This document shows, in pieces, positions 33,357 through 42,115 of a DNA stretch of 64,000 nucleotides. The notes beneath the pieces were generated by a model. It saw only the letters and a program-made list of their open reading frames with translations. It searched no databases and had not been told where the DNA came from. The stretch is from the NCBI RefSeq assembly GCF_008369915.1, contig NZ_VSRN01000001.1, forward strand, positions 5,018,501 through 5,082,500, given 5' to 3'. Both the position numbers and the translations under genes were made by a program. Position 1 is the stretch's first letter; the number at the start of each line of letters is the position of its first letter. The DNA comes from Dyadobacter sp. UC 10 (GTDB lineage Bacteria; Bacteroidota; Bacteroidia; Cytophagales; Spirosomataceae).

Positions 33357-34706
33357 ATGAAAAAAAGTATTGCAATTGTCCTGCTGTGTGTGCAAGCAGC
33401 AATTCTTACCGCGAAGGCTCAAACTCGGATCACTCCTGAAACCGCTCTTGAAAGCTATCTCAATAATGGAGATAAGTCCTTAAAGTGGGAGCTGAAAGAC
33501 CAATACACAAAGAATGATCAAACCATTTACAACATATTACTTACCTCTCAGAAATGGCGTGAGTTCACCTGGACACATCAGCTCACAGTGATTGTTCCGA
33601 AAGAAAACAAGCACGATGGCGCGTTGCTTTTTATTACAGGAGGTTCCAATAAAAATGAGCTTCCCAACTGGGACAGCAAAAAGGACGATAAACTCATTGA
33701 ATCACTTGCTGGCGTTGCTGCCGCTAACAATTCTATGGTGGTGCAATTGAAGCAGACCCCCAATCAGCCGTTTTTTGATGATCTTACAGAAGATGCCTTG
33801 ATATCGTATACGCTCCATAATTTCAAAAAAGACAAAGACTATACCTGGCCGCTGTTGTTCCCTATGGTGAAAAGTGCAGTGAGGGCGATGGACGTGGTCC
33901 AGGAGTTTTCAAAACAGAAACTCGACCATGAGGTTAAAAAATTTGTGGTTTCAGGGGCCTCCAAACGGGGCTGGACTACCTGGCTTACCGGTGCGAGTGA
34001 CAAGCGTGTTGCAGCGATAGCCCCTATGGTAATCGACATTTTGAATATGCCGGTCAGCCTGGACTACCAGGTCGAATCCTGGGGTGATTACAGTGTGCAG
34101 ATTGAAGATTACGTAAAACTGGGTATTCCGCAATCTACCGGAACCGAGGATGGCAAAGCGATTACGACGATGATCGACCCGTACTCCTACCGCGCAAAAC
34201 TGACAATGCCGAAATTGATTTTTATGGGAACGAATGATGAGTATTGGGTAACCGATAATATTAAAAACTACCTTAAAAACATTCCTGGCATTAATAGTCT
34301 TCATTACGTACCCAATGCAGGGCATGATCTTGGTGGGGGCAAGCAGGCTATGGAGGCATTGAGTGCATTTTATGGCGCTGCATTAAACAAAACACCTTTT
34401 ACCGTTTGTGAATGGAAACAGTCTGTGAGTGAAAAGAATATCAAGCTCGATATCACGGCAACGTCGGATGCGCTTATAGACGTGATTTTATGGTCGGCCA
34501 ACTCACCGGACCAGGACCTGAGAAACGACACCTGGACAGGCAGAAGTCTTGGAATTAAAAATAAATCCAGCATACAGGTCACCGAACCTCTTCCTAAAAC
34601 CGGGTTCAAGGCCATTTATGTTGATTTGAAATATAAAAACAAAGCAGGAGCCATCTACACCGAAAGTACCCGGGTGTTTCTCGCTAACGAGGATACTGTT
34701 TTGTGA
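33357..34706 (+). CDS. PhoPQ-activated pathogenicity-related (PqaA) family hydrolase
   Basis: A 449-residue exported protein from the ATG at 33357, where a signal peptide starts (MKKSIAIVLL...AKAQ). The PqaA family is an alpha/beta-hydrolase fold. The nucleophile elbow is GASKRGW; Asp in GTNDEYWV and His in NAGHDLGGG probably complete the triad. Fully functional members are rare in the literature and substrates are not known. It follows susD by 121 bp across a strong hairpin and could act on material imported by the SusCD pair. Confidence 0.85.
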   Translation: MKKSIAIVLLCVQAAILTAKAQTRITPETALESYLNNGDKSLKWELKDQYTKNDQTIYNILLTSQKWREFTWTHQLTVIVPKENKHDGALLFITGGSNKNELPNWDSKKDDKLIESLAGVAAANNSMVVQLKQTPNQPFFDDLTEDALISYTLHNFKKDKDYTWPLLFPMVKSAVRAMDVVQEFSKQKLDHEVKKFVVSGASKRGWTTWLTGASDKRVAAIAPMVIDILNMPVSLDYQVESWGDYSVQIEDYVKLGIPQSTGTEDGKAITTMIDPYSYRAKLTMPKLIFMGTNDEYWVTDNIKNYLKNIPGINSLHYVPNAGHDLGGGKQAMEALSAFYGAALNKTPFTVCEWKQSVSEKNIKLDITATSDALIDVILWSANSPDQDLRNDTWTGRSLGIKNKSSIQVTEPLPKTGFKAIYVDLKYKNKAGAIYTESTRVFLANEDTVL

Positions 34707-34794
34707 GGTCAGATACCACTGCGAACATCTCCGAACAGGCGTCCCAGATCCAAGTGCCTTTGTGCTTTTTTAGTCATTTGAAATCAATCAATAA

Positions 34795-35238
34795 TTAGTC
34801 GCCTGCGTCTAAATGCAGTATGGGAAAAGGCTTTCCACTGGGATCCAGTGGAGAGCGACCAACTACCTGAAAGCCCATTTTTAGATAAAACTGAAAAGCT
34901 CCCTGATTATCTTCATTGACATCAACCTTTGAGGCCCGGAGCTCTTTCATCGCAAACCGGCAGAGTGCCTGGCCAATGCCTTTTCCAAAATCAGATGGTT
35001 GCACAAAAAGCATTTCGATCTTACCTGCCACGGTCCCTATAAACCCGGCAAGTATGCCGGATTCGTGATGAATCCCGTATAGATCAAGCATAGGTAAGTA
35101 GTTGCTGAAAATCAATGGTTTGTAAAATTGTATGTCAGCCTCGGAAAGAAAATGATGGCTGGCCCGAACTGATGCCTCCCAAACGGAAGTCACTTCGGTA
35201 AAATCATTTTCGGAAAGTGGTATAATCTGTAATTGCAT
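34795..35238 (-). CDS. GNAT-family N-acetyltransferase
   Basis: A 147-residue GNAT protein. The acetyl-CoA-binding loop is visible as QPSDFGKGIGQALCRFA (Q/R-x-x-G-x-G/A), and the C-terminal NEDNQGAFQFYLKMGFQVVGR segment is typical of the family. Monofunctional, likely cytoplasmic; substrate unknown. Converges with the PqaA-like gene. Confidence 0.85.
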   Translation of the reverse strand: MQLQIIPLSENDFTEVTSVWEASVRASHHFLSEADIQFYKPLIFSNYLPMLDLYGIHHESGILAGFIGTVAGKIEMLFVQPSDFGKGIGQALCRFAMKELRASKVDVNEDNQGAFQFYLKMGFQVVGRSPLDPSGKPFPILHLDAGD

Positions 35239-35305
35239 GTGAATAAAATAGGTAATTATCTGAACATAAGAAACTGGTATGGGCTTGCCGCATTAAATCC
35301 GACAG

Positions 35306-35419
35306 TTATTTATGAGGATTTGTGATGTATAAGCGGCGCAAGCTCAGTTTCATCTTCATGACCAGCTCATTCCACCCGATAATCCGGTCGTTTTCATCGG
35401 TTCCTTCTTTGTTTACCAT
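35306..35419 (-). CDS. Possible 37-residue ORF
   Basis: A short frame with ATG at 35419 and stop at 35306-35308. The segment RIIGWNELVMKMKLSLRRLYI has the look of an AlpA-like helix-turn-helix start, which may be coincidence or a remnant. It lies in the gap between GNAT and hydrolase genes and lacks an obvious promoter. Confidence 0.25.
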   Translation of the reverse strand: MVNKEGTDENDRIIGWNELVMKMKLSLRRLYITNPHK

Positions 35420-35430
35420 TCTAAAATCCG

Positions 35431-36432
35431 TTACTTCCCGACAAATGCCCGCACCGCATTAACAAACGCTGTCGTTTCAGTAATAAACGGTTCATGCCAG
35501 GATTGGTCAAATGTGACCTGGGTTACCTGCGTATTTTTCAGTAATTCCTTACTCTCCAACCCGATTTCAAATGGCACAATACCGTCTTTTACACCCCAGA
35601 ATAGGCCGACCGGAATTCTCACATTTTGTAACAGCTTTCCCTTTTCAAATGTCCGGCTTTCAATATCGCCATAGTATCCGTAGGCTTTGCTATGGGTGAA
35701 TTGCGCGAGCGCAGTGTTAGGCGAACCAAATGCGTAATGAATAACATATTTCTTGTCCGAATACAACGAAACCGGGTTGCCGTCCAGCTTGTGCATCCAG
35801 CGGTAAATGCCTTCCCAGTCCACAGTTCCCGTATTTTGCGGCGTCACCGGATTGGCTGTCAGAAAACCTTCGGCTTCCTTGTTGCCTTTTTCTTTGGCCT
35901 GTTTCAATGCCCACTCACGCACCTGATAAATCCAGCGGTAGTAGGAAAACATGCCATTGACCATCATCGCCCCGGCAACCTGCTGCTGGTTATTGCCCGT
36001 TGTCAAATATTGCCATGCCAGCTCCACGCCGAAGCTATGTGCAAGTAAATAGACCTGTGCATTCGGATATTGTTTTTTCAATAACTTGACAATCAGTTCT
36101 ATATCTTCTCCAAACTGCGCATATCGCAAAGTTGCAGGATCGACTTTGCCCGAAGATGCGCCCGCTACGCGCTGGTCCCAATAAGCCATCATGACGTCTT
36201 CTTCCAGTCCTTTCAGATAATAGCGGTAACACATCGCGCAGTCGCCCGGGCCGCCTTGTACGAAGAGTACGATTTTATTGGGCTGACTGTTTCCTTTGAT
36301 CCAAATCGGCATATCAGCGCCCTTGTGGCGCAGGAAAAGCGTGGCGTCTTCATGCGGCAGCGCATCCTTTTCTTTGCAGCTGATCAGGCCGACAATCGAG
36401 CATATCATGAATAGCTTTGTAAATAGTCTCAT
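35431..36432 (-). CDS. Alpha/beta-hydrolase lipoprotein
   Basis: A 333-residue protein with a lipobox (LISC, Cys19) followed by an alpha/beta-hydrolase domain of the proline iminopeptidase-like type. The oxyanion loop FVQGGPGDC, nucleophile elbow AHSFGVE and C-terminal SWHEPF histidine are all visible. The first four bases overlap the end of the upstream gene at 36429, so the two are coupled. Substrate unknown: peptide or ester. Confidence 0.85.
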   Translation of the reverse strand: MRLFTKLFMICSIVGLISCKEKDALPHEDATLFLRHKGADMPIWIKGNSQPNKIVLFVQGGPGDCAMCYRYYLKGLEEDVMMAYWDQRVAGASSGKVDPATLRYAQFGEDIELIVKLLKKQYPNAQVYLLAHSFGVELAWQYLTTGNNQQQVAGAMMVNGMFSYYRWIYQVREWALKQAKEKGNKEAEGFLTANPVTPQNTGTVDWEGIYRWMHKLDGNPVSLYSDKKYVIHYAFGSPNTALAQFTHSKAYGYYGDIESRTFEKGKLLQNVRIPVGLFWGVKDGIVPFEIGLESKELLKNTQVTQVTFDQSWHEPFITETTAFVNAVRAFVGK

Positions 36433-36989
36433 CGTTTTTTTAGTGGAATTAAAGTACCGGCTTCAAGTGCGAAGCGCATCAGATTGGAAGTATTGTAGGG
36501 CCGCTGCTGCATGACATTCAGTCTTACATACCAGGCTAGCGGGAGGTTTTTGCGGATTGATAAATCGTGGCCGACACCCAATGATAACGTAGGCAAAAAT
36601 GCATTTCCGCCCGCAAAACGAAGCCGGTTAAAATCGCCATCGGCGGTAGCTTCAAAAGTTTTACCTTCCAGAAAATAGCGGAAGTATGCCGGAGAAAGCG
36701 CAAATTCAAAGAGCGCGCCTCTTTTTCCGATCCGTCGAAAACCGATTTCCGGCGAGACGATCACACCGATGTGATTTTGAGGATGTCTGTATCCGGCAAT
36801 GCCGAGCGAACCGTAGAGCATCCGTTTTGCATTGCCGGCAGAGACGGACGTTCCGATTGGCATTTCATAAGCGCCGCGAAGGCCATAATGCGTGACCGTT
36901 TCGCCAAAGTATGCGAGGCGCAGCGATTGGGCAGTGAGGGCATTGGGGGCTGCAAGTACAAGCGCGAGCCAGAAAAAATTGTATTTCAT
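36429..36989 (-). CDS. Outer-membrane beta-barrel-like protein
   Basis: A 186-residue exported protein with a signal peptide (about 1-20) and alternating beta-strands rich in aromatic residues, ending in a basic PLKKR tail. It resembles small uncharacterised outer-membrane barrels of Bacteroidota. It precedes the alpha/beta-hydrolase lipoprotein gene and overlaps it by 4 bp, so the hydrolase may be its surface or periplasmic partner. Confidence 0.65.
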   Translation of the reverse strand: MKYNFFWLALVLAAPNALTAQSLRLAYFGETVTHYGLRGAYEMPIGTSVSAGNAKRMLYGSLGIAGYRHPQNHIGVIVSPEIGFRRIGKRGALFEFALSPAYFRYFLEGKTFEATADGDFNRLRFAGGNAFLPTLSLGVGHDLSIRKNLPLAWYVRLNVMQQRPYNTSNLMRFALEAGTLIPLKKR

Positions 36990-37001
36990 AGTTTTAATTA
37001 A

Positions 37002-37165
37002 TTATGCGGATAATGATTTGCCCGTCGGGTGACCGCCTTCCATTTGCTCATGCGCAGAAGCGGGCGCTTCCGTTGGGTAAAACTTTTTGACATACGGAGT
37101 CGTAATATGCAGTCTTCAACCAGCTTAGTATCAGCCTGGCCACTGTCCTGGCTCAGATCCGCTAC
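37002..37165 (-). pseudogene. 3' remnant of a zinc-binding alcohol/quinone oxidoreductase
   Basis: Reading the minus strand, the last 30 codons (to a TAA at 37002-37004) give YVKKFYPTEAPASAHEQMEG followed by GHPTGKSLS, the usual C-terminus of MDR-superfamily dehydrogenases. The preceding piece, ADTKLVEDCILR, is in another frame, so at least one frameshift separates them. Everything 5' of about 37165 is lost. An AraC-family gene starts just beyond and may once have controlled it. Confidence 0.65.
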
Positions 37166-37373
37166 CTTAGACCCTTTTACAATATTTTGTTTATGAGTAA
37201 CATTGCATTTGAAAATGCAGCAGGGCAATTCTCAGTTGCAATTGCGTTTGCAATGGTACAAAGGTGGCGGAAGGGCAGAGGCATAAGAATGATAAGCTAT
37301 TCCAAATGCACGGATAGGACGATGAATTGTATGTATTGACTTCCGAATTGATGAACCGAGACGAACTGACACC

Positions 37374-38180
37374 ATGCAACTTCCTCCAACACCGGCGCTG
37401 GCACATCTGATCAAACATTTCCTGATCATTGACATCGACAACCTGCCCAACCGAAGCCTGAGGATGTTTTCAGATGGCAACACCGGGATTGTTTTTAATT
37501 ACAAAGATCCTATTCTTTTCCGGCCACATGACAAGCCCGCTGCCTTGCTTCCATCCAGCTTTTTATATGGGCCATTTCATCATTTTCAGGATCTGACGGC
37601 CACCGGTCGGATCGGGGTGTTGGTTGCGGTTTTTCATCCTTTTGCCATTACTCCCACGGTGAAAATACCGGCTAATGATCTGATCGATCAGGTTGTGGAT
37701 CTGGACGCAATCTATCACCAGCAGGGCCGGGACATTTTGGAACAGATAAGTTATGCTTCCGATAGCTTTGCCAAGATTGCGGTTGTAGAAGATTTCTTTC
37801 TGAAAAGGCTGTCTGATCTCAAGCCGCCAAGCAGCGACGCTTTTCATGCAGTGCGGTTGATTCAGGAGCATAACGGCAATGTGCCGGTCAATGCGCTTTT
37901 GTCGTCTCTCCAAATAAGTGAACGGAAGCTGGAGCGTGTTTTTCAGGATAATGTAGGATATTCTCCCAAACGGTTTGCGGGCATAACCAGGGTTCAGTAT
38001 TTCCTCAAACTGCTTCGCCGAGACCGGCCTGCAAACTACACGGGCCTGGTATACGATGCCGGTTTTTACGATCAGGCACATTTGATCAGGACTATGAAAA
38101 GCATTTCCGGAATAACGCCCGGCGAATATTTAGACCAGCCCAACTTGCTCGCCGCTAACTTTCTGGAAATTTCCCTGTGA
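37374..38180 (+). CDS. AraC-family transcriptional regulator
   Basis: A 268-residue regulator. The N-terminal half resembles the DUF6597 sensor (MQLPPTPALAHLIKHFLII, SSFLYGPFHHFQDL). The C-terminal half is a single AraC HTH region (SLQISERKLERVFQDNVGYSPK, then YDAGFYDQAHLIRTMKSISGITP). It adjoins a degraded oxidoreductase on its 5' side, divergently arranged, and the nitrilase gene follows on its 3' side. Confidence 0.85.
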   Translation: MQLPPTPALAHLIKHFLIIDIDNLPNRSLRMFSDGNTGIVFNYKDPILFRPHDKPAALLPSSFLYGPFHHFQDLTATGRIGVLVAVFHPFAITPTVKIPANDLIDQVVDLDAIYHQQGRDILEQISYASDSFAKIAVVEDFFLKRLSDLKPPSSDAFHAVRLIQEHNGNVPVNALLSSLQISERKLERVFQDNVGYSPKRFAGITRVQYFLKLLRRDRPANYTGLVYDAGFYDQAHLIRTMKSISGITPGEYLDQPNLLAANFLEISL

Positions 38181-38262
38181 TCTCCGGCGTTTGTCGGATT
38201 TGTACAATCCGGGGAATTTGAATGCGCGTAGCTTTGGGCCATTCATAAAAATTCAAAAAACC

Positions 38263-39204
38263 ATGGAAAATCTGAAAGTTGCCACTGCACAATTTGAAAA
38301 CCGCAGCGGGGACAAAACCTACAACCTTGGAATGATCAATGCGCTTTCCGGCCAGGCTGCAAAGGAAGGTGCCAAAGTCATCGCTTTTCACGAATGCTCG
38401 GTGACGGGTTATACTTTTGCGCGAAATTTGTCAAGAGAGCAGCTGCTGGAAATTTCGGAACTGATCCCCGAAGGACCCAGTATCCACAAACTGACTGAGA
38501 TTTCCCGCGCAAACAACATTACAATCCTGGCAGGTTTATTTGAAAAAGATGCTGATGACAATATGTACAAAGCCTATGTGTGCGTCAATGAGGACGGACT
38601 CGTGGCCAAATTCAGAAAACTCCATCCTTTCATCAACCCGCACCTGACGCCGGGGAACGAATATGTGGTTTTTGACTTGTTTGGATGGAAATGCGGGATG
38701 TTGATCTGTTATGATAACAATATCATTGAAAATGTACGAGCGACGAAATTGCTCGGCGCTGACATCATTTTTATGCCGCACGTAACCATGTGTACGCCAT
38801 CATCGCGGCCGGGCGCTGGTTTCGTTGACCCGGCATTGTGGTTTAACAGAGAAACAGATCCAACTACATTGCGACACGAATTCGATGGTCTCAAAGGACG
38901 AAGCTGGCTCTTGAAATGGCTGTCCGCCCGCGCCTATGACAATGCGGTTTATTCGGTCTTTTCGAACCCGATCGGTATGGACGACGATCAGCTCAAAAAC
39001 GGCTGTTCAATGATCCTGGATCCGTTTGGTGATATTATTGCCGAATGCCGCAAGCTGGACAATGACATCGCAATCGCCACCCTGACGCCGGAAAAGCTCA
39101 CAGCAGCCGGAGGTACCAGATACATCAACGCGCGCAAACCGGCCTTGTACAGGGACATCATCGGTCAGCCGCATGTTTCAGAGCAAAAGGTGGTTTGGTT
39201 ATGA
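38263..39204 (+). CDS. Nitrilase-superfamily carbon-nitrogen hydrolase
   Basis: A 313-residue enzyme. The ATG at 38263 (MENLKVATAQF) is preferred over 38191, which only adds a poorly conserved stretch. The catalytic Glu44 (AFHECSVTGY), Lys119 (KFRKLHPF) and Cys149 (MLICYDNN) of the superfamily are all visible. It should hydrolyse an amide or nitrile. It lies 82 bp downstream of the AraC gene and may be its target. Confidence 0.88.
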   Translation: MENLKVATAQFENRSGDKTYNLGMINALSGQAAKEGAKVIAFHECSVTGYTFARNLSREQLLEISELIPEGPSIHKLTEISRANNITILAGLFEKDADDNMYKAYVCVNEDGLVAKFRKLHPFINPHLTPGNEYVVFDLFGWKCGMLICYDNNIIENVRATKLLGADIIFMPHVTMCTPSSRPGAGFVDPALWFNRETDPTTLRHEFDGLKGRSWLLKWLSARAYDNAVYSVFSNPIGMDDDQLKNGCSMILDPFGDIIAECRKLDNDIAIATLTPEKLTAAGGTRYINARKPALYRDIIGQPHVSEQKVVWL

Positions 39205-39221
39205 AATGTATTGAACCCTTT

Positions 39222-39460
39222 TCAGCTCTCAATTGCTTTAAAAAGATCTTTCAGCTTTTGCGCATCTAGCTTTCTGTCAGTCCGAACGCCGCTACAAAAG
39301 TCAAGGCCGAAAGGTTTGACTGTCTTAATGGCCTGGTTTACATTGTCTTTGTTCAACCCGCCAGCCAGAAGTAGCGGAATTCGGATCGATTACCGAATTT
39401 GTCTGCTGATTTCCCAATTATGTGTCCGCCCCGTTCCTTGATGGATAGATTCGGGTTTCC
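39222..39460 (-). pseudogene. Decayed phosphoribosylanthranilate-isomerase-like (TrpF) 3' fragment
   Basis: On the minus strand, a 3' fragment reads GTGRTHNWEISRQIR, an in-frame TAA, then RIPLLLAGGLNKDNVNQAI, VKPFGLDFCSGVRTD and a final FKAIES with TGA at 39222-39224. Upstream, GNPNLSIKE lies in another frame. These are the C-terminal TrpF signatures (G-G-T-G-R-T and LAGGLN, SGVRTD). So the gene has an in-frame stop, at least one frameshift and no 5' half. Confidence 0.75.
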
Positions 39461-39548
39461 GGATAAACAGGTAATTTGCACAAATATTCTGGAATTGTAT
39501 CAAATTCATAAGCCGTCATGAGCGGCCTGCTCACATATCAATCGTGTG

Positions 39549-39941
39549 ATGAAGAAAGACAACAACAATCGAATCAAGATGCTGAATGTTCGCTTAACGC
39601 CTGAGGAGTTTCAGCAGCTTCTTCGGAAAGTACAAAGAACAACTTGCCGGAGGACAAGCGAATACGCAAGGAAAGTTTTGCTTTCTGAACCTGTTACAGT
39701 CAATCACCGGAACCAGTCATTTGACGAGGTGATGGTTGAACTTACGCGCCTTCGCCACGATCTGAGTACGGCGGGGAATAACCTCAATCAAGCCGTCAAA
39801 CGGCTACATGCGCTATCTCAAATTGCTGACTTCCGCAGCTGGTTGGAAACCTACGAGGGTGATAAAAATCGCTTGATTGAGCAAGTAAATGAGATCAATA
39901 TTTACATCAGCAAAGCCTCGAAAATATGGTTGCAATCATAA
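39549..39941 (+). CDS. MobC-like mobilization (relaxosome) protein
   Basis: Protein of about 130 residues from an ATG at 39549 (a GTG at 39546 is also in frame). The N-terminus (RIKMLNVRLTPEEFQQLLRK) is a ribbon-helix-helix DNA-binding domain, and the rest (LRHDLSTAGNNLNQAVKRLH) matches Bacteroides/Cytophagales BmgB/MobC proteins. These assist a relaxase in nicking oriT. It overlaps the relaxase fragment by 16 bp, as in intact mobilizable elements. The matching relaxase is truncated, so the element cannot mobilize itself. Confidence 0.85.
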   Translation: MKKDNNNRIKMLNVRLTPEEFQQLLRKVQRTTCRRTSEYARKVLLSEPVTVNHRNQSFDEVMVELTRLRHDLSTAGNNLNQAVKRLHALSQIADFRSWLETYEGDKNRLIEQVNEINIYISKASKIWLQS

Positions 39942-40031
39942 AGACGGGAGCGTCGATCCGCAGCACTTTTTACTATAATGAGAACAAGTTGAAAGAGGGT
40001 GTTGCGGAATGTATTATGGCAGGAAACTACC
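39926..40031 (+). pseudogene. 5' fragment of MobA/relaxase
   Basis: The first 36 or so codons read MVAIIKTGASIRSTFYYNEN and continue to MAGNYPK, the conserved start of BmgA-type relaxases. After about 40030 similarity ends and the frame runs into antisense of the SEC-C gene. The relaxase body, including its catalytic Tyr/His motifs, is gone. The cut point marks an island-rearrangement junction. Confidence 0.8.
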
Positions 40032-41257
40032 CTAAGACTTACTCCTTCCGTGGCATTTCTTGTATTTCAACCCGCTCCCGCAATTACAAATTTGATTTCT
40101 TTTGGTTGGCTTTAAGTCCAATTGTTCATTTCGTCGTAATAATCTTGCGTAATAATGCTCATCAATTGTCCCACCAAAATCCTGGCTTATCGTTAAAATT
40201 GATTCCGGTTGGAGTAACTCTCCGTTAAGAAAATATCCAAACACTACCAATTCCGTTTCGGCAATAAGTCGCCTAAAATTGCCCAGCCCGAAATAGAAGG
40301 TAATTTCGAAACATAGTCGCGGTCGGTATTGTTTCGACCAGTACTTGTAAATCAAAAATATCGATACAAAGCACTGGCTTGTTACATTTTTCATAAAGTA
40401 ATTGATGAGTCGCAAAAGACAATGAGGGAAATCCATCCAGCACTAAGCACACAACTAAAACCATTCTAACTTTCTCAAAATGGCCGTTTATTGATGTCCG
40501 AGATTCATCAATAAATGTGTAATTTGTATAATCCTTGATACATTTTTCCGCCTCAACCCCTTGCAAATAGGCGCTTTCAATAGCTAATGCAAAATCATTA
40601 TGGATTTTATCTAGATTTCCCTCTCTTGATAAGTTAGTTATTCTCTTAGTCTTAACTTGAAAGACGATTGCAGTATTATCTACCAGCAGGAGTATATCAA
40701 TATCTGATTGCGTATGTGTCTTGTTTCGTTGGATTTTTACCCGCTTGAAAATATTTTTATCTCCAAACTTTTTTGATAGTATATTGTATCCAATATCTTC
40801 TGCAACAATCCCCCTATTTGTAAGACTAATATTCTTGTATGATTTGTCTTCTATCATCCAATAGTAAGGTGTGTTATAGAAACTTTCCGCCAAGAAATAA
40901 GGCATTGGAATAAAATAGGAGTCATCCTCCAACCTAATTATCGGTTTTATTTGATATTCGTTAATATCTCCTACTTTATTAAAGTCTGTGTTTATGTTGA
41001 GCCCAACTTTACAAGTAAATTCTTTCGTGATGTTAGAATATTCATCATTTTGATTTTCAAGTTCATTTTTCTGAAATATGAATATCGATGTTAGTTCTGT
41101 CAAATCTATAAATTCCTTCGTGCGTTTTCGTCCTTTATAGTTTTGTATTCTAAGATTGATTAATGCTCTAACCCTTTTAAAATATGCTTCTAACGAGGCT
41201 ATCGAAAATTTCTTATTTTCTTTTATCCAACTTTTGTCTAGACTAAATTTTTGTTTA

Positions 41258-42115
41258 GAGGGTGTTTGGGAATTAAGTTTTACTAATCGGCTTTATTCGT
41301 TGTAACATCAACTGAATATTGGCCAGAAAGAGCCAAGAAACAGAAGATGATACGGTATATTCATAATCTTTCACGATTCTACGAAAGAAATTAGTCCATG
41401 CGAATGTCCTTTCGACGACCCATCTTTTAGCGACTGGTATAAATCCACTTGCAGATTCTGGCTTTGAAGCTTTCTCAAAATCGATACCATTTTTCCTGAT
41501 TTCATCCGCGAAAACGCCGTTATATGCTTGGTCTCCGTAAATCTTTATTAGACGTTCATCTTGGCAGATAAGGTCAGCCATGAAAGCAAGGGATGCGGGA
41601 CCGTCGCCCTGATTTGCGGCATGAATATGTGCAAACCAGATCCGACCTTCGCTGTCAACTAGCACCTGCCTTTTACGTCCGTTTACTTTTTTATTGGCAT
41701 CCGTGCCACGTAATTCACAAATCATAGGGGACAACTTAACGCTCTGGCTGTCAATACAAAGAATCGACGGATTTTTATCCCTATGAGCATTTATCCGGTC
41801 CATCTGGTTAACTGCCCGATTTATTTGCTCAATTACATTTTGCTTTTTCCACTGGCTGAAATACCAATATACTGCTTGCCAATGAGGAAAACAGGAAGGC
41901 AAATTTCGCCATTGGCAGCCTGTACGAAGTATGTAGAGAAGTGCATCCATCACCTCCCTCAAATTCAGTTTTCTCTTTCTTTTTAGATTCAAAAATGGTG
42001 ATATTGCCGCCCATTGGAGATCGGTCAGTCTAGTAAACTGTTTAATCAATGCTTTAATGTTTCGTCACTGCAAAGATGGTACGATCTCCATTCCTTGCAA
42101 TTCCCAAACACCTTC
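41258..42115 (-). mobile_element. IS5-family insertion sequence (858 bp) with TTA target duplication
   Basis: Terminal inverted repeats GAGGGTGTTTGGGAATT (41258-41274) and, reverse-complemented, GAAGGTGTTTGGGAATT (42099-42115) differ at one base. The flanking TTA (41255-41257 and 42116-42118) is a 3-bp target duplication, usual for some IS5 subgroups. Transposase on the minus strand. Complete ends and an open transposase suggest it is potentially active. Confidence 0.92.
41273..42049 (-). CDS. IS5-family transposase
   Basis: A 258-residue DDE transposase with an N-terminal DUF4096-type domain (FTRLTDLQWAAISPFL). Catalytic residues are visible as Asp in CIDSQSVK, Asp in YGDQAYNG and Glu in VERTFAW. 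The frame begins with a TTG at 42049; the only upstream in-frame codons before a stop lack ATG. It fills the 858-bp element. Confidence 0.9.
   Translation of the reverse strand: MIKQFTRLTDLQWAAISPFLNLKRKRKLNLREVMDALLYILRTGCQWRNLPSCFPHWQAVYWYFSQWKKQNVIEQINRAVNQMDRINAHRDKNPSILCIDSQSVKLSPMICELRGTDANKKVNGRKRQVLVDSEGRIWFAHIHAANQGDGPASLAFMADLICQDERLIKIYGDQAYNGVFADEIRKNGIDFEKASKPESASGFIPVAKRWVVERTFAWTNFFRRIVKDYEYTVSSSVSWLFLANIQLMLQRIKPISKT

Noticed and set aside
39211..39441. Plus-strand 76-residue frame after the nitrilase gene
   Set aside because: It is antisense to the TrpF remnant, which carries recognisable motifs.
39200..39560. Search for a tRNA-Ser 3' fragment as the second attachment site of the island
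   Set aside because: No copy of the tRNA-Ser 3' end was found here, so island boundaries cannot be set by att sites.
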